A DNA stretch of 64,000 bases from Streptomyces sp. CB02923. GTDB taxonomy: Bacteria > Actinomycetota > Actinomycetes > Streptomycetales > Streptomycetaceae. Positions 36,410-44,769 of the stretch are shown here, in pieces. The stretch covers positions 1,243,775 through 1,307,774 of the forward strand of contig NZ_LWKZ01000001.1 in the NCBI RefSeq assembly GCF_001905005.1, in the 5' to 3' direction. The position numbers were made by a program, and so were the translations under genes. Within the stretch, counting starts at the first letter, position 1, and each line of letters opens with the position of its first letter. The notes under the pieces are model-generated. The model did not search any database and was not told the origin of the DNA. It worked only from the letters and a program-made list of their open reading frames with translations.

Positions 36410-36482
36410 CCGGAGGAGGGGCGGGGCCACGGAGTGGCCGGAGGCGGGACGGGGTCACGAAGTGGCCGGAGGAGGGGCCGGG
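36405..36482. repeat. 28-bp tandem repeat spanning the SBP stop codon, 2.8 copies
   Basis: Three successive units beginning AGT(A/G)GCCGGAGG at 36405, 36433 and 36461, with few changes. In unit 1 the sequence AGTAG provides the TAG stop; in units 2-3 it is AGTGG, so unit gain or loss could move the protein end. Confidence 0.8.
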
Positions 36483-36563
36483 AGGGCAGGTCGGGGCGGC
36501 TCCGCTGCGGCCCGCCTGTCCCGCCGCCCCGGTCACCGCCGCCGCCCCGGTCCCCGCCGCCGC

Positions 36564-38003
36564 TCAGCGCGGCTGCCGCCGCATCCGCCACACCAGGAAC
36601 AGCGCGGAGGCGACGGCCGCGACGCGGACCATCACCGGCAGCACCCCGGTCAGCTCGTGCCCCAGCTGCCCGTCGGCGATGGGCTCGCCCCATCGCCCGT
36701 CCACACGGCCCCACAGCCACACCACCAGCCCGCCGACGATCAGCCCCGGCACGCCGAGCGCCGCGAACTTCGCCTCGCCGCGCGGCAGCCGCCGGGAGGT
36801 GTAGGCGATCACCCAGCCACCGGCGAGCGCCAGCCAGGAGCCCAGCACCGCGCCCGCCACCAGCAGCAGCACGGCCAGCAGGAGGACGGGGCTGAGCGGG
36901 GGCCGCGCGGCCGGCACGTACTCCACCGGTTCGGGCTCTTCGGCGTACGGCTCCGGCACGGCCGCCCGCTGCCGCCGCCACGCGAGCACGCGCGGCAGCA
37001 CCCGTGGCAGCACGCCGGTGCGGGGCGCCTCGGCCGCCTCCTCGCCGTGCTCGCCGCCCGCCTCTCCGTCCTCGGTCTCCTCGTCGTCCGCCGCCTCACC
37101 GTCGTCGTCCCGCCCGTCCTTTTCCAGGGACAGCGGGCCGTCCTTGCGCTCGCCCGGCGGACGCTCACGGATCTCCGGGATCTCGATGCCGCCGATGAAG
37201 CCGGGCACCGTCTCGCCGGGCTCGTACGACCCGTACGCCGCGAACGGGCCCTCCTCCACGCGCCACCAGTCGGGCTCGTCGGCGCCCTCCCCGAAGGCGA
37301 CGGTGCTGTCACCGAGCTCGTCGAAGCCCGCGAGGTGCGGCGGGGAGGCGGTCGGCGGCGGCTCCGGTTCCCGCGCACGGGCGGAGCGCCGCTTGCCGTC
37401 GCGGGGTGCGGGGACCTTTCCGGCGAGGCCGCGCAGTCCTTCGCCGAGGCCGGACAGGCCCGGCAGCCCCGGCAATCCGGGCAGCCCTCCACCCTTGGCG
37501 ATGCCGCTGCCCTTGGCGGTGCCGCTGGGCTTGGCGATGCCGCTGCCCTTGGCGATGCCGCTGGGCTTGGCGATGCCGCTGCCCTGGCCGCCGCCTGGTC
37601 CGGTCACGCCACCCGGCTCGCCGGGCCCGGCCGCGCTGCCGCCCGCACCACTCGTACCGCCTGTACCGCCCGTATCGCCTGCACCACCCGTGCCGAAGCG
37701 GCGCGCGGCCCCGCCCAGCTTGTCGCGCAGGCCCGGCCGCGGCTCCGGCTCCGGCGCGCCCCGGGGCCCCGGCACCGCGGACGGTCCGCTGCCGCCCGCC
37801 GCCGTCACCACCGCCTCGGGCGTACCGAGGCGGGACAGTACGCGTCTCACCCCGGGCACCGTGTCCGGCTTCACCGCGTCCACCTGTGCCCGCAGCTCGG
37901 CCACCAGGCGCATCCGCGCCCCGGAGGACAGCCCTCGCTGCTGGGCCAGATCACCGACCCGGCTCAGATAGTCAAAGACCAGCTGGTCGCTCTCGATCCC
38001 CAC
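36564..38003 (-). CDS. Membrane protein with HAAS-like N-domain and hexapeptide repeat linker
   Basis: 479 residues. Residues 1-70 (DQLVFDYLSRVGDLAQQRGL) resemble the helical signalling domain found before many actinobacterial membrane proteins. Then comes a 150-residue low-complexity linker including five SGIAK(G/P) units and GLPGLPGL repeats, an acidic stretch, and a C-terminal block of four or five membrane helices. Probably a regulator-associated or envelope sensor protein; function unknown. GTG 38003 has AGGGGA 4 nt upstream. Convergent with the siderophore importer. Confidence 0.78.
   Translation of the reverse strand: MGIESDQLVFDYLSRVGDLAQQRGLSSGARMRLVAELRAQVDAVKPDTVPGVRRVLSRLGTPEAVVTAAGGSGPSAVPGPRGAPEPEPRPGLRDKLGGAARRFGTGGAGDTGGTGGTSGAGGSAAGPGEPGGVTGPGGGQGSGIAKPSGIAKGSGIAKPSGTAKGSGIAKGGGLPGLPGLPGLSGLGEGLRGLAGKVPAPRDGKRRSARAREPEPPPTASPPHLAGFDELGDSTVAFGEGADEPDWWRVEEGPFAAYGSYEPGETVPGFIGGIEIPEIRERPPGERKDGPLSLEKDGRDDDGEAADDEETEDGEAGGEHGEEAAEAPRTGVLPRVLPRVLAWRRQRAAVPEPYAEEPEPVEYVPAARPPLSPVLLLAVLLLVAGAVLGSWLALAGGWVIAYTSRRLPRGEAKFAALGVPGLIVGGLVVWLWGRVDGRWGEPIADGQLGHELTGVLPVMVRVAAVASALFLVWRMRRQPR
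37494..37583. repeat. 18-bp in-frame tandem repeat (about 5 copies)
   Basis: Units of 18 bp (CTTGGCGATGCCGCTG followed by CC or GG) encode the repeated SGIAK(G/P) hexapeptide on the reverse strand. Units are nearly identical, so the copy number probably varies between strains. Confidence 0.85.
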
Positions 38004-38203
38004 GAAATCCCCTGTGGCACAGCCCGGTTCCTCCGGAGACGGTACCCCTGATCGCCCTTTTTACGGGGGCGGCGGCGCCGACCGGCCCGCCCCGCCTGCG
38101 TGCCCCGGCTCCCGCCCCGTCCGCCTGCCCCGGCCGTGTCAGCCGGACGGCGGGCGCGGCGCTGCACCCGACAACGTCACATGCCCCCGCTACCGTGTAG
38201 CGG

Positions 38204-40813
38204 ATGAGTGAAACACCCCGCACGCTCGCCGAAGAGCTCCGCACCCGCCCCGACAGCGGGCTCGCCGGCCTGCTGCGGGCCCGCCCCGACCTCCTCAGCC
38301 CGGTCCCCGGCGATCTGACCCAGCTCGCCACCCGGGCCGGCACCCGCGCCTCGGTCGTACGGGCCGTGGAACGCCTCGACCGCTTCGCGCTACAGGCCGC
38401 CGAGGCGCTGGCCGTCGCGCCGGACCCCTGCCCGTACGAGACGCTGCTCGGTCTGATGGCGGGAGACGCGGGCACGGACGGCGACGGCGACGCCATCACC
38501 ACCCAGCTGCCCCGCGCCCTGCGCACCCTGCGCGACCAGGCGCTGGTCTGGGGCGGCGACGACCGGCTGCGCCTCGTCCGTACGGCCCGCGAACTGCTCG
38601 CGCCCGGACCCGCGCACCCCTCCCCCACCGGCCTGGGGCCGACCGTCGCCGAAGCCTCGTCCGGCATGTCGCCCGGTCGCCTCCAGGAGATCCTGGCCGC
38701 CGCCGGACTGGCCGCGACCCACGACCCGGTGACCGCCGTCGCCGCTCTGGCCGGGCTGTTCGAGGACCGTACGCGGATGGCGGAACTGCTGGCCGCCGCG
38801 CCCGCCGAGGCGCGGGCCGTACTGGACCGGCTGGTCTGGGGCCCGCCCTACGGTGCCGTCACCGACCGGCCCGCCGCACACCTCCAGTGGCTGCTGGACC
38901 GCGGCCTGCTGCTGCCCGCCGGACCGCGCAACGTCGTCCTCCCCCGCGAGGCCGCGCTGCACCTGCGCGCGGGGCGCGCGCACCGGGTGCCCGAGCCCCT
39001 GCCGCCCGCCCTCGCGCCCGCCACCGAGCGTGATCCACAGCTTGTGGACAGGGCCGCCGCCGGCCAGGCGTTCACCGCCCTGGACACCGTCGAGGAACTC
39101 CTCAAGGAGTGGGACCTCGGCGGGCCGGGCGTGCTGCGCGCCGGGGGCCTGTCGGTCCGCGACCTCAAGCGGACCGCCGCCGCCCTGGACTGCACCGAAC
39201 AGCTCGCCGCCTTCTGGCTCGAACTCGCCTACGGTGCCGGACTGCTGGCATCCGACGGCGAAGCCGACGAGCGGTACGCGCCCACCCCCGCCGCGGAGGA
39301 CTGGCGCCGGCTCCCGGACGCGGAGCGCTGGGCGCGGCTCGCCACGGCCTGGCTCTCGGCGACCCGTACGGCCGGGCTGGTCGGCACCCCCGACCCGAAG
39401 GGCCGCACCCTGTCCGCGCTCGGCCCGAACCTCGACCGGTCCGCGGCCCCCGAGGTACGCCACCGGACGCTCGCCCTGCTCGCGTCCCTGTCCCCCGGCA
39501 CGTCCGTACCGGCAGAGGCCGTTCTGGACCGGCTCCGCTGGGAACGCCCGCTGCGCGGCGCGGCCCGCACAGCGCCGGACTCCGCCGCCAACAGCGGCGC
39601 CAAGGCGCCCGCCCGCCGCCCGGACCCGGCCGCCGCGGCCGACGCCAACGCCGCCCGCAACGCGTCCACAGCCGCCAACGCCTCCCCCTCCGCCAACGCC
39701 ACCGACGACCTGCGCTCCCGCATCGCCCGCTGGACGCTCACCGAGGCCGAACTCCTCGGCATCACCGGCCGCGGCGCCCTCGCCGCCCACACCCGCGCCC
39801 TCCTGGAAGCCGCCCCCACAGACCACCCCACCCACCCCGCCGACCCCGCGGACGCCACGGCCCCCGCCGCACGCGCCGCCGCCCTCCTCTCCCCCCTCCT
39901 CCCCGAGCCCCTCGACCACGTCCTCCTCCAGGCCGACCTGACCGCCGTCGCCCCCGGCCCCCTGGAGCGGCCCCTGGCCGACGCGCTCGGCGTCCTCGCC
40001 GACGTCGAGTCCAAGGGCGGCGCCACGGTCTACCGCTTCACCCCGGCCTCCGTACGCCGCGCCCTGGACGCCGGCCGGTCCGCCGCCGAGCTCCAGTCCT
40101 TCCTCACCGCCCACTCCCGCACCCCGGTGCCGCAGCCGCTCGCCTACCTGATCGACGACGTGGCCCGGCGCCACGGGCGGCTCCGCGTCGGCGCGGCCTC
40201 CGCGTACGTACGCTGCGACGACGACGCGCTCCTCACCGAGATCCTCGCCGACCGCCGCGCCATCGGCCTGCGCCTGCGCCGCCTCGCCCCGACCGTGCTG
40301 GCCTCGGCCGCCCCGCCCGACCAGCTCCTGGAGGGCCTCCGCGCAATGGGCTACGCCCCCGCCGCCGAGTCCGCCGAGGGCGACGTCCTCATCGCCCGCC
40401 CGGACGCCTACCGCACCCCGCCGCGCACCGCACCGGCCCCGGTCCCCGAGGGCCCGCCCGCACCCGACACCACCCTCCTCGAAGCGGCGGTCCGCGCCAT
40501 CCGCGCCGGCGACCTGGCCGCCACCGCCGAACGCAAGCCCTCCACCGCCCCCGCTGCCCCGGCCCCCGGCGGCCTCCCGCGCACCACCTCCGCCGAAACC
40601 CTCGCCACGATGCAGGCCGCCGTCCTGACCAACGCCACCCTCTGGATCGGCTACGTCAACGCCGACGGCGCCGCCAGCCAACGCGTGATCGCCCCCGTCC
40701 GCGTCGAAGGCGGCTTCGTCACCGCCTACGACCACACCGCCGACGAGGTCCGCACCTTCCCCCTCCACCGCATCACCGGCGTCGCAGAACTGGCAGACGA
40801 AACGGCTTCGTGA
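38204..40813 (+). CDS. Helicase-associated domain protein with C-terminal WYL-like domain
   Basis: 869 residues. N-terminal helical region (LAEELRTRPDSGLAGLLRAR, PDLLSPVPGDLTQLATRAGT) and a middle Helicase_C_3/XPB-associated domain (PLDHVLLQADLTAVAPGPLE, VYRFTPASVRRALDAG). The last 60 residues resemble a WYL domain (LWIGYVNADGAASQRVIAPV, then HRITGVAEL). There are no Walker motifs, so it is not itself a helicase. It probably partners the XPB helicase 2.2 kb downstream. TACCGT lies 7 nt before the ATG, so nearly leaderless. Residues 460-510 are an Ala/Asn/Pro-rich linker. Confidence 0.85.
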   Translation: MSETPRTLAEELRTRPDSGLAGLLRARPDLLSPVPGDLTQLATRAGTRASVVRAVERLDRFALQAAEALAVAPDPCPYETLLGLMAGDAGTDGDGDAITTQLPRALRTLRDQALVWGGDDRLRLVRTARELLAPGPAHPSPTGLGPTVAEASSGMSPGRLQEILAAAGLAATHDPVTAVAALAGLFEDRTRMAELLAAAPAEARAVLDRLVWGPPYGAVTDRPAAHLQWLLDRGLLLPAGPRNVVLPREAALHLRAGRAHRVPEPLPPALAPATERDPQLVDRAAAGQAFTALDTVEELLKEWDLGGPGVLRAGGLSVRDLKRTAAALDCTEQLAAFWLELAYGAGLLASDGEADERYAPTPAAEDWRRLPDAERWARLATAWLSATRTAGLVGTPDPKGRTLSALGPNLDRSAAPEVRHRTLALLASLSPGTSVPAEAVLDRLRWERPLRGAARTAPDSAANSGAKAPARRPDPAAAADANAARNASTAANASPSANATDDLRSRIARWTLTEAELLGITGRGALAAHTRALLEAAPTDHPTHPADPADATAPAARAAALLSPLLPEPLDHVLLQADLTAVAPGPLERPLADALGVLADVESKGGATVYRFTPASVRRALDAGRSAAELQSFLTAHSRTPVPQPLAYLIDDVARRHGRLRVGAASAYVRCDDDALLTEILADRRAIGLRLRRLAPTVLASAAPPDQLLEGLRAMGYAPAAESAEGDVLIARPDAYRTPPRTAPAPVPEGPPAPDTTLLEAAVRAIRAGDLAATAERKPSTAPAAPAPGGLPRTTSAETLATMQAAVLTNATLWIGYVNADGAASQRVIAPVRVEGGFVTAYDHTADEVRTFPLHRITGVAELADETAS

Positions 40814-40892
40814 GGGGACAGCGAAGCAGCCTCACCCCTCGCGCGACACCCGCGCATGGCATCGCACCCCGAACCTCGTTCCTTTCCCCTTT

Positions 40893-40904
40893 CGGGACGT
40901 CCCG
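40893..40904. promoter_or_regulatory. Palindrome CGGGACGTCCCG with nearby ACGTCCC repeats
   Basis: Perfect 12-bp palindrome in the 185-bp region before the Nudix gene, followed by two further ACGTCCC copies within about 35 bp. Possible operator; regulator unknown. Confidence 0.35.
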
Positions 40905-40958
40905 CGCGGTGTAGAACGTCCCTCAGACGTCCCCGTACGGGACAGGGAGGGACGGGCC

Positions 40959-40994
40959 ATGCTGATCGCCGCCGCCCGCCCCGTGGACGAGTGA
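40959..40994 (+). CDS. Possible 11-residue upstream peptide before the Nudix gene
   Basis: ATG with a strong AGGGAGGGA ribosome site opens [11 protein letters not shown] and stops 4 nt before the Nudix ATG (40999), which has no good ribosome site of its own. This suggests translational coupling of the Nudix gene to the micro-ORF. Confidence 0.4.
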   Translation: MLIAAARPVDE

Positions 40995-40998
40995 GCCG

Positions 40999-41469
40999 AT
41001 GGCGCGCACCGAGTACTACGACGATTCCACGGCCCCCGAGCCCAACAGCCTGGTGGTCGCCGCCTCCGCGGTCGTCGCGGACGGTTCCGGGCGCATCCTC
41101 CTCCAGCGGCGCCGGGACAGCGGCCTGTGGGCGTTGCCGGGTGGGGGAATGGAGATGGACGACTCCCTGCCGGGCGCCGCCGTACGCGAGGTCAAGGAGG
41201 AGACGGGGCTGGACGTGGAGATCACCGGGCTCGTCGGCACCTACACCGATCCCCGTCATGTGATCGCGTACTCGGACGGTGAGGTGCGGCGGCAGTTCAA
41301 CGTCTGCTTCACGGCCCGCGTGACCGGAGGCGTCCTGGCGGTCTCCGACGAGTCGACGGAGGTCCGCTTCGTCGCACCGCCCGAGCTCGACGCCCTGTCC
41401 ATGCACCACACCCAGCGGCTGCGGCTCCGGCACTATCTGGAGGACCGGGACCGGCCGTACCTCGGCTGA
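40999..41469 (+). CDS. Nudix hydrolase
   Basis: 156 residues. The Nudix box reads [20 protein letters not shown] then ETGL. The REVKEETGL half with its metal-binding glutamates is intact, but the first conserved Glu of the GX5EX7REUXEEXGU pattern is Asp. The fold, the [20 protein letters not shown] segment and the length point to a nucleotide-sugar or ADP-ribose-type pyrophosphatase; substrate unknown. Start ATG 40999 sits 4 nt after a strongly initiated 11-codon frame. Confidence 0.9.
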   Translation: MARTEYYDDSTAPEPNSLVVAASAVVADGSGRILLQRRRDSGLWALPGGGMEMDDSLPGAAVREVKEETGLDVEITGLVGTYTDPRHVIAYSDGEVRRQFNVCFTARVTGGVLAVSDESTEVRFVAPPELDALSMHHTQRLRLRHYLEDRDRPYLG

Positions 41470-41656
41470 CAGGGCACGCGGCCGGTGCGGCGTCAGGGCG
41501 ACGACGACGGGACGATCTCGACCACGACGAGCCGCCGAGCAGGCCGTAAATGCGCTGTCGCTGCCCTAATTACCGACATACGATGATCACCGCTCAAGGG
41601 GTCGCACAGCCGTTCGGCTCCTGTTCCCGTACGTCAACACCAGGTGGTCACCTCAC

Positions 41657-42649
41657 GTGAAGTCTCATCGAATCGCGGTTGCCGTCGCCGCAGCCGCGAT
41701 AGCCCCGGCCCTTCTGCTGTCGGCTCCTGCCGTGGCGGCCGGGAAGCCTGCGGCCACGGCCGGTTCGCAGTCGGCCGTCGTCGCGGAGGACGGGCGCGCC
41801 GCCATTTCCGCCAAGGTGCCCGGGAACGTCACCGCGGGTGTCTGGACGGAGCTGCAGCTGACCGTCGACAACCGCGCGGGCAGGACCATGGAGGACCTTT
41901 ACGCGGGTATCGATACCTTTGTGTCGGCCAGCGACTTCAAGGACGGCGACTCCGAGCTCGAATACCGGGCCAAGGACGGTTCCTGGCAGCAGCCCTTCAC
42001 GTTCGGCGGCAACTCACACTCGATCGAATGGGGCCGGGTGGAGAAGGGCGCCGTCTTCACCATCGAAGCGCGCATACGGTACGCGTCGCATGTCTCCGGC
42101 CACGGCATGTTCAACGCGCTCGTGGGTTCGAGCTCCCACACCGGGTGGGGCGGCAGCACCTCCCTGAGCTTCGACGTCCAGCCCGCCGACGGGGTCCAGG
42201 TTCCCCCGGACAAGGCGACGGACCACAGCACCCGAGTGGCGTTCAGGGGGCTGCCCCCCAAGTCAGATATCCGGGCGGGTGGCGACTGGCGGCAGTTCCA
42301 GCTCGTCCTGGACAACCGCCGGGGCGAGGCGGACATCGCGAACTTCAAGCTCCTCATGAGCGTGGGTCTCGCGGGCAGGGCTCAGCCCGGCCAGGCCGAG
42401 TTCGAGTACCGCACCTCCCCCGATGCCCCGTGGCAGCCGTGGAAGGTCACCCGTATCCAGCCGATGGGCATCCTTGGCTCCCTGAACCCGCCGAAGCTCG
42501 CCAAGGGTGAGCTGCGGACCATGGACGTCCGGCTGCGGATCGCCGCCGACGCGCCCACGGGCGGGGGCGTGGTGATCGTATGGGGCGGCCCCGAGAAGAA
42601 TCCCCAGGCACGGACGACGTCGCGCATGCTCGACGTCACCGCCGGCTGA
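41657..42649 (+). CDS. Secreted protein with two tandem repeats, unknown function
   Basis: 330 residues. Signal peptide MKSHRIAVAVAAAAIAPALL with predicted cleavage near AVA-A (about residue 27). The mature part has two related domains of about 130 residues: the first contains TELQLTVDNRAGRTMEDLY and ELEYRAKDGSW, the second FQLVLDNRRGEADIANFKL and EFEYRTSPDAPW. Each looks like a beta-sandwich. No anchor, catalytic motif or LPXTG is present, so it is probably released outside. The upstream 187 bp include an AT-rich patch (TAATTACCGACATACGATG). Followed by a clear terminator. Confidence 0.8.
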   Translation: MKSHRIAVAVAAAAIAPALLLSAPAVAAGKPAATAGSQSAVVAEDGRAAISAKVPGNVTAGVWTELQLTVDNRAGRTMEDLYAGIDTFVSASDFKDGDSELEYRAKDGSWQQPFTFGGNSHSIEWGRVEKGAVFTIEARIRYASHVSGHGMFNALVGSSSHTGWGGSTSLSFDVQPADGVQVPPDKATDHSTRVAFRGLPPKSDIRAGGDWRQFQLVLDNRRGEADIANFKLLMSVGLAGRAQPGQAEFEYRTSPDAPWQPWKVTRIQPMGILGSLNPPKLAKGELRTMDVRLRIAADAPTGGGVVIVWGGPEKNPQARTTSRMLDVTAG

Positions 42650-42986
42650 GCGAAGTCCCCGGGCAGAAGCGCCTTTCCCTTCGGGGAGGGGCGCTTTCGC
42701 CGTGCGGGCGCCCGAGCACCTCTACGCGTACGGAGCACCTCCACACGGGCACCTCCACACGTAGCGGGCGACGCCGCTTCCACACATACCGGGCAACGCC
42801 CGGGGCCGTGGAACGCGCGCGGCCGGGCACGGTGCTCCCTTCCGACCGGTGTGAGGCACCCGTTCCCGGCACCGTCCCGTTCCTCACCGCCCATGCGGCA
42901 CACTGGACGTTTGGCCGTACGGACGGCCGGGTGCCGCGGTCGGGCTGGGGAACGGCCGGGTGCAGGTGACGCGAAAGGCGAGGCGC
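42650..42986. other. 337-bp gap upstream of XPB
   Basis: Starts with the terminator at 42667-42696, continues with short repeats of GCACCTCCACACG-type units (about 42715-42765) and ends in the XPB 5' region (GAAAGGCGAGG before the GTG). No gene seen. Confidence 0.55.
42667..42696 (+). terminator. Terminator after the secreted-protein gene
   Basis: AAGCGCC / GGCGCTT arms with inner TCCC/GGGA pairing, then TTTC, starting about 17 nt after the stop. Confidence 0.7.
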
Positions 42987-44630
42987 GTGAACGGACCTCT
43001 CATCGTCCAGAGCGACAAAACGCTGCTGCTGGAAGTCGACCACGAGCAGGCGGAGGCGTGCCGGCGGGCCATCGCGCCGTTCGCGGAGCTGGAGCGGGCG
43101 CCCGAGCACATGCACACGTACCGGGTGACGCCGCTCGGGCTGTGGAACGCGCGGGCTGCCGGGCACGACGCCGAGCAGGTCGTGGACGCGCTGGTCGGGT
43201 TCTCGCGGTATCCGGTGCCGCATGCGCTGCTGGTGGACATCGCCGACACCATGTCGCGGTACGGGCGGCTGACGCTGTCCAAGCACCCGGCGCACGGGCT
43301 GGTGCTCACCACCACCGACCGGCCGGTGCTGGAGGAGATCCTGCGGTCGAAGAAGGTGCAGCCGCTGGTGGGGGCGCGGCTGGACCCGGACACGGTCGTG
43401 GTGCATCCGTCCGAGCGCGGGCAGATCAAGCAGACGCTGCTCAAGCTGGGGTGGCCGGCCGAGGACCTGGCCGGGTACGTGGACGGCGAGGCCCATGCGA
43501 TCGAGCTCGACGAGCGCACCTGGTCGCTGCGGCCGTACCAGCAGCAGGCCGTGGAGGGCTTCTGGCACGGCGGGTCCGGTGTGGTCGTACTGCCGTGTGG
43601 TGCCGGAAAGACGCTGGTGGGGGCCGGTGCCATGGCGCAGGCCAAGGCCACCACGCTGATCCTGGTGACGAACACCGTCTCGGCGCGGCAGTGGAAGCAC
43701 GAGCTGGTGAAGCGGACGTCGCTGACCGAGGACGAGATCGGCGAGTACAGCGGTACGAAGAAGGAGATCCGGCCGGTCACCATCGCCACGTACCAGGTGC
43801 TGACGACCAAGCGGAAGGGCGTCTACCCGCACCTGGAGCTGTTCGACTCGCGCGACTGGGGGCTGATCGTCTACGACGAGGTGCATCTGCTGCCCGCACC
43901 GGTCTTCAAGTTCACGGCCGATCTCCAGGCCCGGCGGCGGCTGGGGCTGACGGCGACACTGGTGCGCGAGGACGGGCGCGAGTCGGACGTCTTCTCGCTG
44001 ATCGGCCCCAAGCGCTTCGACGCGCCGTGGAAGGAGATCGAGGCGCAGGGGTACATCGCGCCGGCGGACTGTGTCGAGGTACGCGTCAGCCTGACGGAGT
44101 CGGAGCGGCTGGCGTACGCCACGGCCGAGACCGAGGAGAAGTACCGGTACTGCGCGACGACGGCCAGCAAGCAGAGCGTGACCGAGGCGCTGGTACGGCG
44201 GCACAAGGGCGAGCAGACCCTGGTCATCGGGCAGTACATCGACCAGCTCGACGAGCTGGGCGAGCACCTGGACGCGCCGGTGATCAAGGGCGAGACGTCC
44301 AACGCGCAGCGCGAGAAGCTCTTCGACGCGTTCCGGGAGGGCGAGATCTCCGTGCTGGTGGTCTCCAAGGTCGCGAACTTCTCGATCGACCTGCCGGAGG
44401 CGACGGTCGCGATCCAGGTGTCGGGCACGTTCGGGTCGCGGCAGGAGGAGGCGCAGCGGCTGGGTCGGGTGCTGCGTCCCAAGGCGGACGGGCACGAGGC
44501 GCGGTTCTACTCGGTCGTCGCCCGCGACACCGTCGACCAGGACTTCGCGGCGCACCGGCAGCGCTTCCTGGCGGAGCAGGGGTACGCGTACCGGATCGTG
44601 GACGCGACGGAGCTGCTGGCGGAGGGGTGA
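42987..44630 (+). CDS. DNA repair helicase XPB (SF2)
   Basis: 547 residues of the bacterial XPB family. An N-terminal damage-recognition-like domain (residues 1-170) is followed by Walker A PCGAGKT (203-209), motif II DEVH (297-300), motif III LTATLVREDG and the C-terminal RecA lobe with motif VI EEAQRLGRVLRPK. It is a 3'-5' DNA translocase implicated in repair. Start GTG 42987 (MNGPLIVQSDKTLLLEVDHE) is preferred over the ATG 9 codons earlier because it begins the conserved N-terminus and follows AAAGGCGAGG. Likely functional partner of the WYL protein at 38204. Confidence 0.95.
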   Translation: MNGPLIVQSDKTLLLEVDHEQAEACRRAIAPFAELERAPEHMHTYRVTPLGLWNARAAGHDAEQVVDALVGFSRYPVPHALLVDIADTMSRYGRLTLSKHPAHGLVLTTTDRPVLEEILRSKKVQPLVGARLDPDTVVVHPSERGQIKQTLLKLGWPAEDLAGYVDGEAHAIELDERTWSLRPYQQQAVEGFWHGGSGVVVLPCGAGKTLVGAGAMAQAKATTLILVTNTVSARQWKHELVKRTSLTEDEIGEYSGTKKEIRPVTIATYQVLTTKRKGVYPHLELFDSRDWGLIVYDEVHLLPAPVFKFTADLQARRRLGLTATLVREDGRESDVFSLIGPKRFDAPWKEIEAQGYIAPADCVEVRVSLTESERLAYATAETEEKYRYCATTASKQSVTEALVRRHKGEQTLVIGQYIDQLDELGEHLDAPVIKGETSNAQREKLFDAFREGEISVLVVSKVANFSIDLPEATVAIQVSGTFGSRQEEAQRLGRVLRPKADGHEARFYSVVARDTVDQDFAAHRQRFLAEQGYAYRIVDATELLAEG

Positions 44631-44712
44631 GCCGGGATACGCGGTGAGGGCCCGGAGCCGGACGGCGTCGGCCTTCGCCCGGAGCCGGGCGGGCTTCGGA
44701 CGGGCTTCGGCA

Positions 44713-44769
44713 TTCGCCCGGACCCGGGCGCGCGTCGGCGTTCGCCCCGCCCCCGGGCGCGCGTCAGCG
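44713..44769. repeat. 28-bp imperfect tandem repeat beside the GT87 gene end
   Basis: Two units beginning TTCGCCC(G/C)G at 44713 and 44741, with a decayed copy near 44674. The second unit overlaps the last codons of the GT87 gene. Confidence 0.6.

Noticed and set aside
36405..36482. CRISPR-like array
   Set aside because: Units are contiguous with no unique spacers and no cas genes; a simple tandem repeat.
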